From: JAWVZU01 sp033722075
Lineage (GTDB): Bacteria; Pseudomonadota; Gammaproteobacteria; Xanthomonadales; SZUA-38
Reading direction: 5' to 3'
Length of the DNA stretch: 64,000 bases
NCBI GenBank assembly: GCA_033722075.1
Contig: JAWVZU010000001.1
Coordinates: 4,989-68,988, forward strand
The notes under the pieces are model-generated. The model had not been told where the DNA came from, did not search any database, and saw nothing but the letters and a program-made list of their open reading frames with translations. This document shows positions 52,097-63,019 of the stretch, piece by piece. The first letter of the stretch is position 1; every line of letters starts with the position of its first letter. The position numbers were made by a program, and so were the translations under genes.

Positions 52097-52846
52097 CTAA
52101 TGGACGTCGCGCCAGAATTCCTTCTTGAGCAGCCAGGCCAGGAACGTGAATACTACCAGATAGAGCATCACCCAGATCCCGAGCGACTCGCGCTTCAGCT
52201 TTGCCGGCTCACCGACATACTCGAGAAAATTGACCAGATCGGTAACTAACCGGTCGTATTCTTCCGCGCTCATCGTACCGGCCTGAACGACGTCGAACGA
52301 CGGCCCGGCCGCGTGCCCTCCATGATCGCCTTCGGCAGCCTCGTCATCGGCGTGCGAGACGACCTGGATTCCCTGTTGCTGCCACAGAACATGCGGCATG
52401 GCTGTGTTCTGGAATACCGTATTGTTCCAGCCGGTCGGGCGACTAGCGTCGGCGTGGAAGGACTTGAGAAATGTGTAAACCCAGTCTGGCCCCCGCGAGC
52501 GCGCCACCAGCGAGAGATCGGGCGGGGCGGCACCGAACCAGCCCTGAGCGGCCTCCTTCTCCATCGCAATGGTCATGACGTCGCCGATCTTCTTGTCGTC
52601 GTCGAAGATCAGAAACTCATTCACCTGTTCCTCGGTCAACTCGAGGTCCTCTGCGAGGCGGCTGTAGCGCATGTACTGCGCCGAATGGCAACCCATGCAG
52701 TTGTTGACAAAGATCGCGGCGCCGCGCTGCAGAGAGGCGGTGTTGCCCAGATCGATCGAGGCACGTTGCAGGGGAACTTCCGGCCCGGCCGCCGGGGCGC
52801 CGCCACTGAACAGGAGCGCCAGGAATGCAACTGTCATGCTTTTCAT
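52097..52846 (-). CDS. petC: Cytochrome c1 of the bc1 complex
   Basis: This 249-residue subunit has a signal peptide (VAFLALLFSGGAPAA), the haem c motif CMGCH near residue 50 and the axial ligand region NTAMPHVLW. A C-terminal helix (LGIWVMLYLVVFTFLAWLLKK) anchors it in the membrane. It passes electrons from the Rieske protein to soluble cytochrome c. The ATG at 52846 overlaps the petB stop; the longer frame overlaps petB and lacks a signal sequence. Confidence 0.96.
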   Translation of the reverse strand: MKSMTVAFLALLFSGGAPAAGPEVPLQRASIDLGNTASLQRGAAIFVNNCMGCHSAQYMRYSRLAEDLELTEEQVNEFLIFDDDKKIGDVMTIAMEKEAAQGWFGAAPPDLSLVARSRGPDWVYTFLKSFHADASRPTGWNNTVFQNTAMPHVLWQQQGIQVVSHADDEAAEGDHGGHAAGPSFDVVQAGTMSAEEYDRLVTDLVNFLEYVGEPAKLKRESLGIWVMLYLVVFTFLAWLLKKEFWRDVH

Positions 52847-54099
52847 TCGGTCACCCTCTCCGGTACGGGCTTCGGTTTGTCCCACTTGCTCCACAACGGC
52901 ATCAGCAGGAAAAACGCAAAGTAGAAAATGGTGAAGATCCGAGCCAGCAGGGTCTGCGTCGCGCTACCGGACTGGGCACCCAGATAACCGAGAACGAGGA
53001 AAGAGATCGCAAACAGGGTCAGCATGATCTTCCAGAGCCACCCCTTGTAGCGGATCGACTTCACCGGGCTGCGATCCAGCCAGGGCAGCAAAAACAGAAT
53101 GAACACCGCTGCGCCCATGACGATCACGCCCCCGAGCTTGTCGGGCACCGCACGCAACATCGCGTAGAACGGCGTGAAATACCAGACCGGTTTGATGTGC
53201 TCCGGAGTGACCAGGGGATCAGCCGGCACGAAATTATCGTGCTCCAGGAACCAGCCACCCATCTCCGGCGCATAGAAGATGATGAACGCGAAGATCAGCA
53301 GGAACATGCCCACGCCGAACAGGTCCTTGACCGTGTAGTAGGGATGGAACGCAATGCCGTCCACCGGAACACCGTCCTCGTCCTTGTTCTCCTTGATTTC
53401 GATCCCGTCCGGATTGTTTGATCCAACCTCGTGCAGCGCGGTGAGGTGAAGGACCACCAGGGCCAGCAGGGCCAGCGGAACGGCAATGACATGCAGCGCC
53501 ACGAAGCGATTCAGGGTCGCATCGGAGACCAGGTAGTCACCCCGGATCCACTGCGCGATTTCCGGCCCGCTGATGAAGCCCAGATCCGGGATCGCCCCGA
53601 ACAGGGAGATGATCACCTGCGCCCCCCAGTAGGACATCTGGCCCCAGGGCAGCACATAGCCGAGGAACGCCTCGGCCATCAAGGCCAGGTAGATGAACAT
53701 CCCGATGATCCACAGCAGCTCCCGCGGCTTGCGGTACGAGCCGTACATCAGTGCGCGAAACATGTGCAGGTAGACCACGATGAAGAACATGGAAGCGCCG
53801 ATGGCGTGCATGTACCGCACCAGCCAGCCGAAGGGCACGTCCCGCATGATGTACTCGACCGAGGCGAAGGCCTCGGCGGCGCTGGTCTTGTAGTGCATGG
53901 TCAACCAGATCCCGGTGATGATCTGGTTGGCCAGCACCAGGATCGCGAGAGAGCCGAAGTAGTACCAAACGTTGAAGTTTTTCGCGGCGTAGTAATTGGC
54001 GAGGTGCTTGTCCCAGAACTCCTTGACCGGCAGCCGGGCATCCAGCCACTCCAGCGTATTGGTCGCGCCCCGGGCGATTGCTCCTTGAGGTTTCATCAT
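52843..54099 (-). CDS. petB: Cytochrome b of the bc1 complex
   Basis: This 418-residue integral membrane subunit has eight helices and the four haem-ligand histidines (two in GWLVRYMHAIGASMFFIVVYLHM, two in the later VALHVIAVPLALLALVVLH helix). It also has the quinol-site motif PEW-equivalent KPVWYFTP. AGGAG lies nine bases before the first of two tandem ATG codons; 54099 is used. It oxidises ubiquinol and drives proton translocation by the Q cycle. Confidence 0.97.
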   Translation of the reverse strand: MMKPQGAIARGATNTLEWLDARLPVKEFWDKHLANYYAAKNFNVWYYFGSLAILVLANQIITGIWLTMHYKTSAAEAFASVEYIMRDVPFGWLVRYMHAIGASMFFIVVYLHMFRALMYGSYRKPRELLWIIGMFIYLALMAEAFLGYVLPWGQMSYWGAQVIISLFGAIPDLGFISGPEIAQWIRGDYLVSDATLNRFVALHVIAVPLALLALVVLHLTALHEVGSNNPDGIEIKENKDEDGVPVDGIAFHPYYTVKDLFGVGMFLLIFAFIIFYAPEMGGWFLEHDNFVPADPLVTPEHIKPVWYFTPFYAMLRAVPDKLGGVIVMGAAVFILFLLPWLDRSPVKSIRYKGWLWKIMLTLFAISFLVLGYLGAQSGSATQTLLARIFTIFYFAFFLLMPLWSKWDKPKPVPERVTE

Positions 54100-54100
54100 G

Positions 54101-54700
54101 TCAAGCGGCTCCTTCCGGTCCAATGCCGATCAGCAGGCGGTTGTCATCCAGAAAGCTGTACGGGGGAACTTCCAGGTTCAGCGGCGCCGGAACGCCCTGA
54201 TAGACCCGCCCCGCAAGATCAAAGCGGCTGTTGTGGCAGGGGCAGAAGAAGCCGCCCTTCCAATCCGGGTCGAACGGCTGCGGTTCGACCTCCGGCACGA
54301 ACTTGGGTGAACAGCCGAGATGGGTACAGATTCCCAGCAGCACCAGGTACTCGGGATTCAGCGATCGGTATTGATTCTCGGCAAAATCCGGCTGCTGGTC
54401 CTGCGCTTCCGAGTTCGGATCCCGGAGCTGGTCCTCGACCAGGTCGAGCGTCGCCAGCATCTCGTCGGTCCGGCGCAGAATCCAGACCGGTCGACCTCGC
54501 CACTCGGCCTTGAGCATCTGGCCGGGCTCGAGTTTGTCGATGGTGACTTCCACCGGTGCCCCGGCGGCTCGAGCGCGCGCACTCGGCTGCCACATCTTCA
54601 CGAAAGGAATAGCGACGCCGACAGCGCCGATCGCGCCGACAACGCTCACCGTTCCGGTCAGGAATCGGCGGCGATTCTTGTTTACGCCTTCGCTAGACAT
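54101..54700 (-). CDS. petA: Rieske iron-sulfur subunit of the bc1 complex
   Basis: This 199-residue subunit has a twin-arginine-type N-terminus (NKNRRRFLTG), one membrane helix (VSVVGAIGAVGVAIPF) and the [2Fe-2S] ligand boxes CTHLGC and CPCHNSRFD. It leads the petABC operon. The divergent spacer of about 200 bases to the HtrA gene must hold the promoter of each; I cannot pick clear boxes. Confidence 0.97.
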   Translation of the reverse strand: MSSEGVNKNRRRFLTGTVSVVGAIGAVGVAIPFVKMWQPSARARAAGAPVEVTIDKLEPGQMLKAEWRGRPVWILRRTDEMLATLDLVEDQLRDPNSEAQDQQPDFAENQYRSLNPEYLVLLGICTHLGCSPKFVPEVEPQPFDPDWKGGFFCPCHNSRFDLAGRVYQGVPAPLNLEVPPYSFLDDNRLLIGIGPEGAA

Positions 54701-54901
54701 TCAATTCTCCAGGATTGCTTGTGAACGGGACACCGTGCCGAGCCCATCGACCTGCATGCGCCACCGTAGAAGATCTGTTCTCTGCCGTTGTAAAGGGATG
54801 CTGAGCGAATCGTCGCCGCAAAACCCCGCAATTGTACTAAAAACCCAAGTTGCGAGACAATCCGGGCGCCCGTCCCTTTGTCTGCCTGCTTCAGGATGCG
54901 C

Positions 54902-56050
54902 ATGAGCCGCTTGTTCGAAAACCTCGTCTACTTCGGCAAATTTGTCCTTCTGGGGGTGATTATCGCCGGTGCAGGTCTATTCGTCGTGACATTGCAGCGA
55001 AACGAGCCTGAACGGTCCGTTGACACCCCAACCGGACTCGAGGCGGTCCGCACGTCCTTTGCCGACGCGGTCGACCGAGCCGCGCCCGCAGTGGTCAACG
55101 TCTACGTCGACAAGGTCATCGAACAGCGACCGGTGACCATCCTGCGCGACCCGCAACTGAGGCGCTTCGCCGGACGGGCCATCTTCGGCAAGCCGCGCTA
55201 CCTGCCCCGGAGCGAACTGGGGTCCGGCGTGGTCGTTCACGGCGACGGTCTCATCCTGACCAACTACCACGTCGTGCGCGGCGCCGAGGACATCCATATC
55301 GCCTTGTGGGACGGCAGAATCGCCCGGGCGACGGTGGTCGGGTACGACGAAGAGACCGATCTGGCAATCCTCAGCACTGAGCTGGACGGGCTGGCCACGG
55401 CGCCTTTCGCGGAATATGGCCGTTTGCGGGTAGGCGACGTGGTGCTGGCCATCGGCAATCCCTTCGGACTGGGTCAGACCGTCACCATGGGCATCGTGAG
55501 CGCCACCGGCCGGGCCGACCTGCAGGTGAGCATGTATGAGGATTTCATCCAGACCGACGCCGCGATCAACCGCGGCAATTCGGGCGGCGCGTTGATCAAC
55601 GCCCGGGGCGAGATCGTCGGCATCAATACGGCCATGCTCGAACACGAGGGGGGCGCCGAAGGAATCGGCTTTGCGATCCCCATTTCCCTGGCCATGGACG
55701 TCCTGACCCAGGTCATCGAGCACGGCCAGGTGATCCGCGGATGGCTGGGTGTGGAGATGGAAGACCCACGGCTGGTGCCGGATATCGCCGCCCAGGTCGG
55801 CAACGTCTCCGGCCTGGTGATCACCGGAATCTATCCCCAGGGGCCCGCCGATCGGGTCGGGCTGCAGCCGGGCGACTTCCTGACCCATTTTGACGGCGAG
55901 CCGGTCGGCAGCCTGCGCGAACTGCTGAAGGAAATCGCTGCCGCGCCACCCGGGTCCGAGCATACGCTCCGGATCCTCCGTGAGGGCGAAGCGGTGGAGG
56001 AGACGGTCACCCTCATCCAGCGCCCCCCGCGACTTTCCGGCTCCGGCTAG
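54902..56050 (+). CDS. degS: DegS/AlgW-type membrane-anchored serine protease
   Basis: This 382-residue HtrA protease has an N-terminal membrane anchor (FGKFVLLGVIIAGAGLFVV), a trypsin-like domain with catalytic His in LTNYHVV (near 122), Asp in ETDLAIL (near 152) and Ser in NRGNSGGALIN (near 225), and a single PDZ domain. One PDZ plus the anchor favour DegS/AlgW over DegP. It probably cleaves the anti-sigma factor RseA/MucA in the envelope-stress response. A CAGG six bases before ATG 54902 supports that start over 54896. Confidence 0.92.
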   Translation: MSRLFENLVYFGKFVLLGVIIAGAGLFVVTLQRNEPERSVDTPTGLEAVRTSFADAVDRAAPAVVNVYVDKVIEQRPVTILRDPQLRRFAGRAIFGKPRYLPRSELGSGVVVHGDGLILTNYHVVRGAEDIHIALWDGRIARATVVGYDEETDLAILSTELDGLATAPFAEYGRLRVGDVVLAIGNPFGLGQTVTMGIVSATGRADLQVSMYEDFIQTDAAINRGNSGGALINARGEIVGINTAMLEHEGGAEGIGFAIPISLAMDVLTQVIEHGQVIRGWLGVEMEDPRLVPDIAAQVGNVSGLVITGIYPQGPADRVGLQPGDFLTHFDGEPVGSLRELLKEIAAAPPGSEHTLRILREGEAVEETVTLIQRPPRLSGSG

Positions 56051-56080
56051 TCCGCATTCGCGGGAGATCGAAAGCGACAA

Positions 56081-56177
56081 CCATGAAAGCCATGAAAACA
56101 CATGAAAAAATCAGCAATTCATGTTCACGGCTACGCGGCTAACGAGTCCCTTTCAAGCATTTCATGGTTTTCATGGC
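56081..56177. repeat. CATGAA-type imperfect palindromic element, copy B
   Basis: The left arm (56081-56109) contains CCATGAAAGCCATGAAAAC and a third TGAAA; the right arm (56149-56177) reads as its imperfect reverse complement, ending TTTTCATGG. It has the same stepwise CATGAA spacing of about nine to ten bases as copy A at 558-633, and both are preceded by CGAAARCG. It occupies the convergent gap between the protease and the ETF-QO gene. Confidence 0.6.
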
Positions 56178-56187
56178 CCTGCTGTAA

Positions 56188-57831
56188 TTACATGTTGCTG
56201 TAGTTCGGTCCGCCCCCGCCTTCGGGCGTCACCCAGTGGATGTTCTGGGCCGGGTCCTTGATATCGCAGGTCTTGCAGTGGACGCAGTTGGTGAAGTTGA
56301 TCTGGAACTTCTTGCGGCCGTCCTCTTCCACCACTTCGTAGACTGCCGCCGGGCAATAGCGCTGGGCGGGTTCGTCATACCTGGGCAGGTTCTGACCGAT
56401 CGGAATCTCCGGATCCTTGAGCTGCAGGTGATTCGGCTGGTCCTCTTCGTGGATCGTCGAGGAGAGATAAACCGATGACAGCTTGTCGAAGCTGAGCTTG
56501 CCGTCCGGCGCCGGATAGTCGATCGGGCTGGCCTGGTCCGCGGGCACCAGCGTTGCATGGTCCGGCTTGGGCGCATTCCAGGTAAAGGGCATCTTGCCGC
56601 GGAAGATGTTCTGATCGATGAACGTGAACGCGGCCCCGAGCTTGGTGCCCATCTTCTTCAGGCCCGGCTCGAAGTTGCGCGCTCGGTGCAATTCTTCGAA
56701 TACCCAGGAATCACGCAACCGGGTCTCGTAATCGGTCAGTTCCGCGGCGGGCTGGTCGGCACTCAAGGCCTCGAACACCGATTCCGCGGCCAGCACGCCG
56801 GATTTGAAGGCAGTATGGATCCCCTTGATCTTGGCACTGTTCAGCAATCCCGCATCGCAGCCGATGAGCATGCCGCCGGGAAAGGTCAGCTTGGGCACCG
56901 ATTGCAGCCCGCCCTTGTTCAGCGCCCGGGCGCCATAGCCGATGCGTTCTCCGCCGGCCAGGGAGGCCGCCACCGCCGGATTGTGTTTCCAGCGCTGGAA
57001 TTCGTGAAAAGGGCTGAGATAGGGGTTGCTGTAGGCCAGCGAAATCACGAAGCCCACGGCAACCAGACCGTCGCCGAAGTGGTAGACGAAGCCACCGCCC
57101 CCGGTTCGATTGTCAAGCGGCCAGCCGAGCGTATGGACCACCAGCCCGGGACGATGCTGTTCCGGCCCCAGGCGCCAGATTTCCTTCAGGCCGATCCCGT
57201 AGTGCTGCGGGTCGACGCCCCGCCGCAAGGTGAAACGTTGCTCGAGTTCCTTGGCCAGATGACCGCGGCATCCCTCCGCAAATATCGTGTACCGGGCCCG
57301 GAGTTCGTAGCCCGGTTCATGACCGGGTTTCGGCTCGCCGTCGGCGCCTACCCCCATGTCCTGCGTGATCACGCCGGCCACCGCACCGTCTTCGTAGATG
57401 ACCTCGGAAGCGGGAAAACCCGGGAAGATGTTCACCTCCATTGCCTCGGCCTGCTCGCCCAGCCAGCGGCAGACATTGCCCAGACTGACGATGTAGTTGC
57501 CATCGTTGTGCATGGGGCTTGGTATCAGGAAGTTGGGGATCCGGGTCGCCTTGCGCTCGTTCCAGAGAAAATGGAACTCGTCCTCGGTCACCGGCTGATC
57601 AATCGGCGCGCCGCGCTCCTTCCAGTCCGGCATCAACTCGTCGAGACCGATCGGATCCATGACGGCGCCGGAGAGGATGTGCGCTCCGATCTCCGAGCCC
57701 TTCTCGACCAGGCCGACCATGATGTCCTGGCCTTTTTCGGCCGCGAGCTGACGCAGGCGGATCGCCGCTGCCAGCCCTGCCGGGCCGCCGCCAACGATCA
57801 TGACGTCGAATTCCATTGCTTCCCTTTCCAT
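56188..57831 (-). CDS. Electron transfer flavoprotein-ubiquinone oxidoreductase
   Basis: This 547-residue flavoprotein links acyl-CoA and other dehydrogenases to the quinone pool. FAD motif VMIVGGGPAGLAAAIRL is near residue 11, a membrane-docking and quinone-binding middle region follows, and the C-terminal [4Fe-4S] cluster is CVHCKTCDIKDPAQNIHW. AGGAG lies six bases before ATG 57831; the in-frame GTG three bases upstream is less likely. A perfect -10 TATAAT is just upstream. It provides ubiquinol for the bc1 complex encoded nearby. Confidence 0.96.
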   Translation of the reverse strand: MEREAMEFDVMIVGGGPAGLAAAIRLRQLAAEKGQDIMVGLVEKGSEIGAHILSGAVMDPIGLDELMPDWKERGAPIDQPVTEDEFHFLWNERKATRIPNFLIPSPMHNDGNYIVSLGNVCRWLGEQAEAMEVNIFPGFPASEVIYEDGAVAGVITQDMGVGADGEPKPGHEPGYELRARYTIFAEGCRGHLAKELEQRFTLRRGVDPQHYGIGLKEIWRLGPEQHRPGLVVHTLGWPLDNRTGGGGFVYHFGDGLVAVGFVISLAYSNPYLSPFHEFQRWKHNPAVAASLAGGERIGYGARALNKGGLQSVPKLTFPGGMLIGCDAGLLNSAKIKGIHTAFKSGVLAAESVFEALSADQPAAELTDYETRLRDSWVFEELHRARNFEPGLKKMGTKLGAAFTFIDQNIFRGKMPFTWNAPKPDHATLVPADQASPIDYPAPDGKLSFDKLSSVYLSSTIHEEDQPNHLQLKDPEIPIGQNLPRYDEPAQRYCPAAVYEVVEEDGRKKFQINFTNCVHCKTCDIKDPAQNIHWVTPEGGGGPNYSNM

Positions 57832-57858
57832 CACAGTCTCCTGACTTTTCCCAGACCG

Positions 57859-57864
57859 ATTATA
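57859..57864 (-). promoter_or_regulatory. Consensus -10 box for the ETF-QO gene
   Basis: TATAAT on the minus strand lies about 27 bases before the start codon, giving a leader of about 20 bases. The -35 region is weak, so activation by another factor is possible. Confidence 0.4.
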
Positions 57865-57876
57865 ACGAACCGCGAC

Positions 57877-59790
57877 TCAGCTCCGTTGGCTCTGCAGGTC
57901 ACTCGCAGTGGCGCACATCCGGCGCGCTCGCGCGGCCGCTGGCTGCTCCGGGCCAAACCAGGTCGCAATCTCTTCGAGGTCCCTGCAGACCGCGAGAATT
58001 CCATCGAAAGCCACCCGGGCGCCAAAGCGTTCGTGACCGACGCGCATCAGTTCTTCGGCCGCGCCGAACATCTGATTGAGCAGCGCCTGGCGCAGCAGCT
58101 TCGACCACTCGGAGACCTGCAATCCAACCAGCTTCGGTGCGATGAGTTGGCGAAAACTGGTCTCCGCGAGACCGGCGACGTCCGGCAGCCTGTCGGCCGC
58201 CGGGCGATTCAGCCGTGCGCCGACGAGACGGATAAGCTCCGGCTGCGAAGCCCGCGCCGGCGAGGCCAGGATGGTCACCCGCGGCTGGTGCAGAATCGGC
58301 TGCCAACCGAGGAGCTTGAGCGCGTAATGGAGACGGAAGAAGCGGTCTTCGATGGGCAGGAGAAAATAATCGAAGCGATACTTCCGAACCAGTTCCGGCA
58401 GTTCTTCGGTCACGCGCCGGATGCTTGTCCAATCCGTATGGACCTCGCGCGGGTAGGCGTCGAACCGACCGTCCAGCATCGTCTTGAACCGAGGATGGCC
58501 GGCCCAGGCGAGGTACCCCCCCAGGCGGTAGGGATTGTAGACATGCCCGCCCGGCAATTCGGTCAGCAGCCCTACGGCCCCGGGCAGGAACTTGTCGTCC
58601 ACGTGGTGAAGAAGATAGACCCGCGCCGGCGATTCACGGGCCGGCGCATAGCGAAAGCCTTTCGTCGCTCCGGAAACGAAGTGGAATACCGCAACCACGC
58701 CGATGAGCGCTGGAACTGCCTGCCGAAACCTGGCGGGAAGGCGGTTCAGGCCGAGGGACTCCCCGGCCCGCAGGAGCGCCATGGAAGCAAGCGGCAGCAT
58801 CCAGATGAACCGCACTGCATAGATGGTGGCTGCGATCGCCAGGGCGCCCGACAGCAACAGGAAGACGGTGATCCGGTCCATGGCCCTGCCCCGGTTCTCC
58901 TTCAGGTAGGTCAATCCGACGACCGGCACGAGGACCGCATGGGCGATGACCGTCGACATCACCAAGGTTGAATTCCAGGGCAGCACCGGACGATCAACCC
59001 GGGTCCAGAGCCGCCCCCATTCGTCCACCACGGCCACCAACGGGTTATTCGCGTCATGGGTGAAGTAGAAGTAGTAGATCTCGAAACCGTGGGGATTGAG
59101 CATGACCAATGCAGCCAGGCAGACCAGCAGTCCCGCAAGGCGCATCACTTCACCCCGGTCGCTTCCGGCCTCAACCGCTCGGGCGGCAAGAAAGGCAGCG
59201 AGAAACGGAAACACCACAAGCGCAACGGAGTGCATGTTGATCCAGATCACCATCACCAGCGCAGCGGACAACCCCTTTCCGAGGTCGAGCCGGCCGACAC
59301 ACACGAGCCGCAGCATGAGATAGAACAGCAGAATGGAAGCGGCGTGCGGTCGGAACTGAATGATGCGCTGGTAGGCCAGGAATGCGAACAACAGGATGAA
59401 TCCGATCGTGGCCAGCCGGCTGAAACCGAGTGATCGCACGAACCAGCCGAAGACCGCGAACGTCGCGAAGCCCAACAGCACGTGGGCCAGGCGAAGGCCC
59501 GGAAGCTGGAACACCCGGTCGATGACACCAACGAAGACCTGAAACAACCATTCGTGAAAAAAAGGCGGCCCCGGGTTGGGCGCAATCAGAAACGGATCCT
59601 GGTCAGGGAAGCCTCGCTGCTGGAGGAAGATCTCACCGAGCTTCAGGTGCCACCAGAAGTCGTCGGTATAGATCGGACGCCCGAGATCGATTGCGTAGCG
59701 AAGACCGACCAGCACGAGCATTGTGCCCGCAATCCAGGCCAGGACTCGGTGGGTCGGGGAAATCGCGTCGGGCGGGTTCATGCAGCGCAT
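57877..59790 (-). CDS. Polytopic GT-C-like membrane protein
   Basis: This protein of about 637 residues has ten or more membrane helices. The first loop carries TDDFWWHLKLGEIF and HEWLFQVF, a pattern common to membrane proteins of the GT-C glycosyltransferase-like group in which an acidic pair precedes a tryptophan-rich loop. Short cytoplasmic or periplasmic loops and a soluble C-terminal part (about 450-637) follow. It may transfer a sugar from a lipid carrier, but the activity is not certain. The start is doubtful: ATG 59790, ATG 59781 or TTG 59817. Family beyond this is not recognised. Confidence 0.72.
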   Translation of the reverse strand: MRCMNPPDAISPTHRVLAWIAGTMLVLVGLRYAIDLGRPIYTDDFWWHLKLGEIFLQQRGFPDQDPFLIAPNPGPPFFHEWLFQVFVGVIDRVFQLPGLRLAHVLLGFATFAVFGWFVRSLGFSRLATIGFILLFAFLAYQRIIQFRPHAASILLFYLMLRLVCVGRLDLGKGLSAALVMVIWINMHSVALVVFPFLAAFLAARAVEAGSDRGEVMRLAGLLVCLAALVMLNPHGFEIYYFYFTHDANNPLVAVVDEWGRLWTRVDRPVLPWNSTLVMSTVIAHAVLVPVVGLTYLKENRGRAMDRITVFLLLSGALAIAATIYAVRFIWMLPLASMALLRAGESLGLNRLPARFRQAVPALIGVVAVFHFVSGATKGFRYAPARESPARVYLLHHVDDKFLPGAVGLLTELPGGHVYNPYRLGGYLAWAGHPRFKTMLDGRFDAYPREVHTDWTSIRRVTEELPELVRKYRFDYFLLPIEDRFFRLHYALKLLGWQPILHQPRVTILASPARASQPELIRLVGARLNRPAADRLPDVAGLAETSFRQLIAPKLVGLQVSEWSKLLRQALLNQMFGAAEELMRVGHERFGARVAFDGILAVCRDLEEIATWFGPEQPAAARARRMCATASDLQSQRS

Positions 59791-59900
59791 GATCGGTGGA
59801 GTTCGGCCAGGGATCAATCCGGGACACCCGGCCTAACGGCATGGGCAGCATCGTTGGCAGCGTGTAGAATCCGGCATCGGTCTACAGGGATGAGTACTCG

Positions 59901-61855
<1,955 letters not shown>

Positions 61856-61859
<4 letters not shown>

Positions 61860-62290
61860 CCACCCTGGGTGATGTACTGTTCCAGGCTCTCGATGAGGTG
61901 TTCCTGGTCCGCAATCTTGCGCTTTACCAGGTCGCCGATGGACAGCACGCCCAGGATCTGGCCGTCTTCCACGACCGGCAGATGGCGAATGCGCTTCTCG
62001 GTCATGATTGCCAGACACTGGTCCAGCGTCTTGTGTGAGTTCACGGTAATCACGTTGGTCGACATGATGTCGCGCACCGGAGTGGATTTCGATGATCGCC
62101 CCTGGAGGATCACCTTGCGCGCGTAATCCCGCTCGGACACGACGCCCGCCAACCTCGGCCCGTCGGTGACAAGAAGCGCCCCCACGCCCTTTTCTGCCAT
62201 CAACTTGATGGCGTCGTAGACCTGGTCGTCCGGACCGATCGACCAGATATCCCGGCCCTTCTCGTCCAAAATCTGCGCAACGCTGTGCAT
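61856..62290 (-). CDS. Tandem CBS-domain protein
   Basis: This 144-residue protein consists of two CBS domains (DDQVYDAIKLMAEKGVGALLV and KTLDQCLAIMTEKRIRHLPVV) joined by SERDYARKVILQGRSSKSTPV, with closing IGDLVKRKI. It probably binds an adenine nucleotide and regulates a partner. The partner is not evident from its neighbours. Confidence 0.92.
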
Positions 62291-62362
62291 TTTCAGGCCC
62301 CACTTTGACGAAGCCTAAGTCTGCGCCCACTCGTGCGGGCGTTGCAAATCGGCAACTTTCGA

Positions 62363-63019
62363 TCAGGCCCGGACCTTGTCCATCTCCTGGATCTTTCGGT
62401 GGCTGCGGGAATGAGCCTTCAGGTCGATCCCGATCTTCAGCGCGATCAGGATCAGAAGGGCCCAGATGGGCTGACCCAGCGCCATCACCGCGAACCCCCC
62501 GGCGATGATCGTGATATGCAGCACGGCCACCCGGCCATAGGGCGCCATCATGAGCTGGCTTTCGCTGGTTTGCCGGTATTCGCCCCTGAGCAGATAGTTG
62601 ACCACAAAGGAAACGAGGTGGCTGATCAACAGCGCGCCGACGGCGAAGAACAGCTGGTGCTCGGCCATCAGCTCCAGGAACCAGGGCAGAAAGTCCTCAA
62701 GACCCGGCACGTCGCCCTGCCCTTCCATGAAGAAGCCGAACACGAATACGCCGTGGCCGGCCGCGAAACCGCCATAGTGAACGGTGAAGAACGGAATCAG
62801 GAAGAATTTCATGGGCCATAGCGAACCCGGCCCCGACGCCAGGGCCATCTTGAGCAGGTTGAGCATGCCGATGATGACGTTCTCGACCCAGAAGAGAACC
62901 AGGACCAGGAACACGTTCCAGTCGAACAGCAGCACCCCGAGCACCGGGGCCAGGTTGGCAGCGATCAATGCCGCCATCGGAAGACGGTCCGTGAAACGGC
63001 GCGGTGCCGCGTCACTCAC
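62363..63019 (-). CDS. DUF6498-type membrane protein
   Basis: This 218-residue protein has about five membrane helices, with conserved-looking DWNVFLVLVLFWVENVIIG and PFFTVHYGGFAAGHGVFVF and a cytoplasmic basic tail. The WxEN and HYGGF features match the DUF6498 family, function unknown. Its ATG overlaps the TelA-like stop by four bases, so it may serve the same membrane process. Confidence 0.85.
   Translation of the reverse strand: MSDAAPRRFTDRLPMAALIAANLAPVLGVLLFDWNVFLVLVLFWVENVIIGMLNLLKMALASGPGSLWPMKFFLIPFFTVHYGGFAAGHGVFVFGFFMEGQGDVPGLEDFLPWFLELMAEHQLFFAVGALLISHLVSFVVNYLLRGEYRQTSESQLMMAPYGRVAVLHITIIAGGFAVMALGQPIWALLILIALKIGIDLKAHSRSHRKIQEMDKVRA

Noticed and set aside
56557..58971. Plus-strand open frame of 804 codons
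   Set aside because: It lies opposite the ETF-QO and GT-C-like genes, both supported by motifs. No signal, motif or ribosome site supports it.
62310..62345. Hairpin (CGCCCGC/GTGGGCG) between the CBS and DUF6498 genes
   Set aside because: It lacks a T tract on either strand, so terminator function is not supported.
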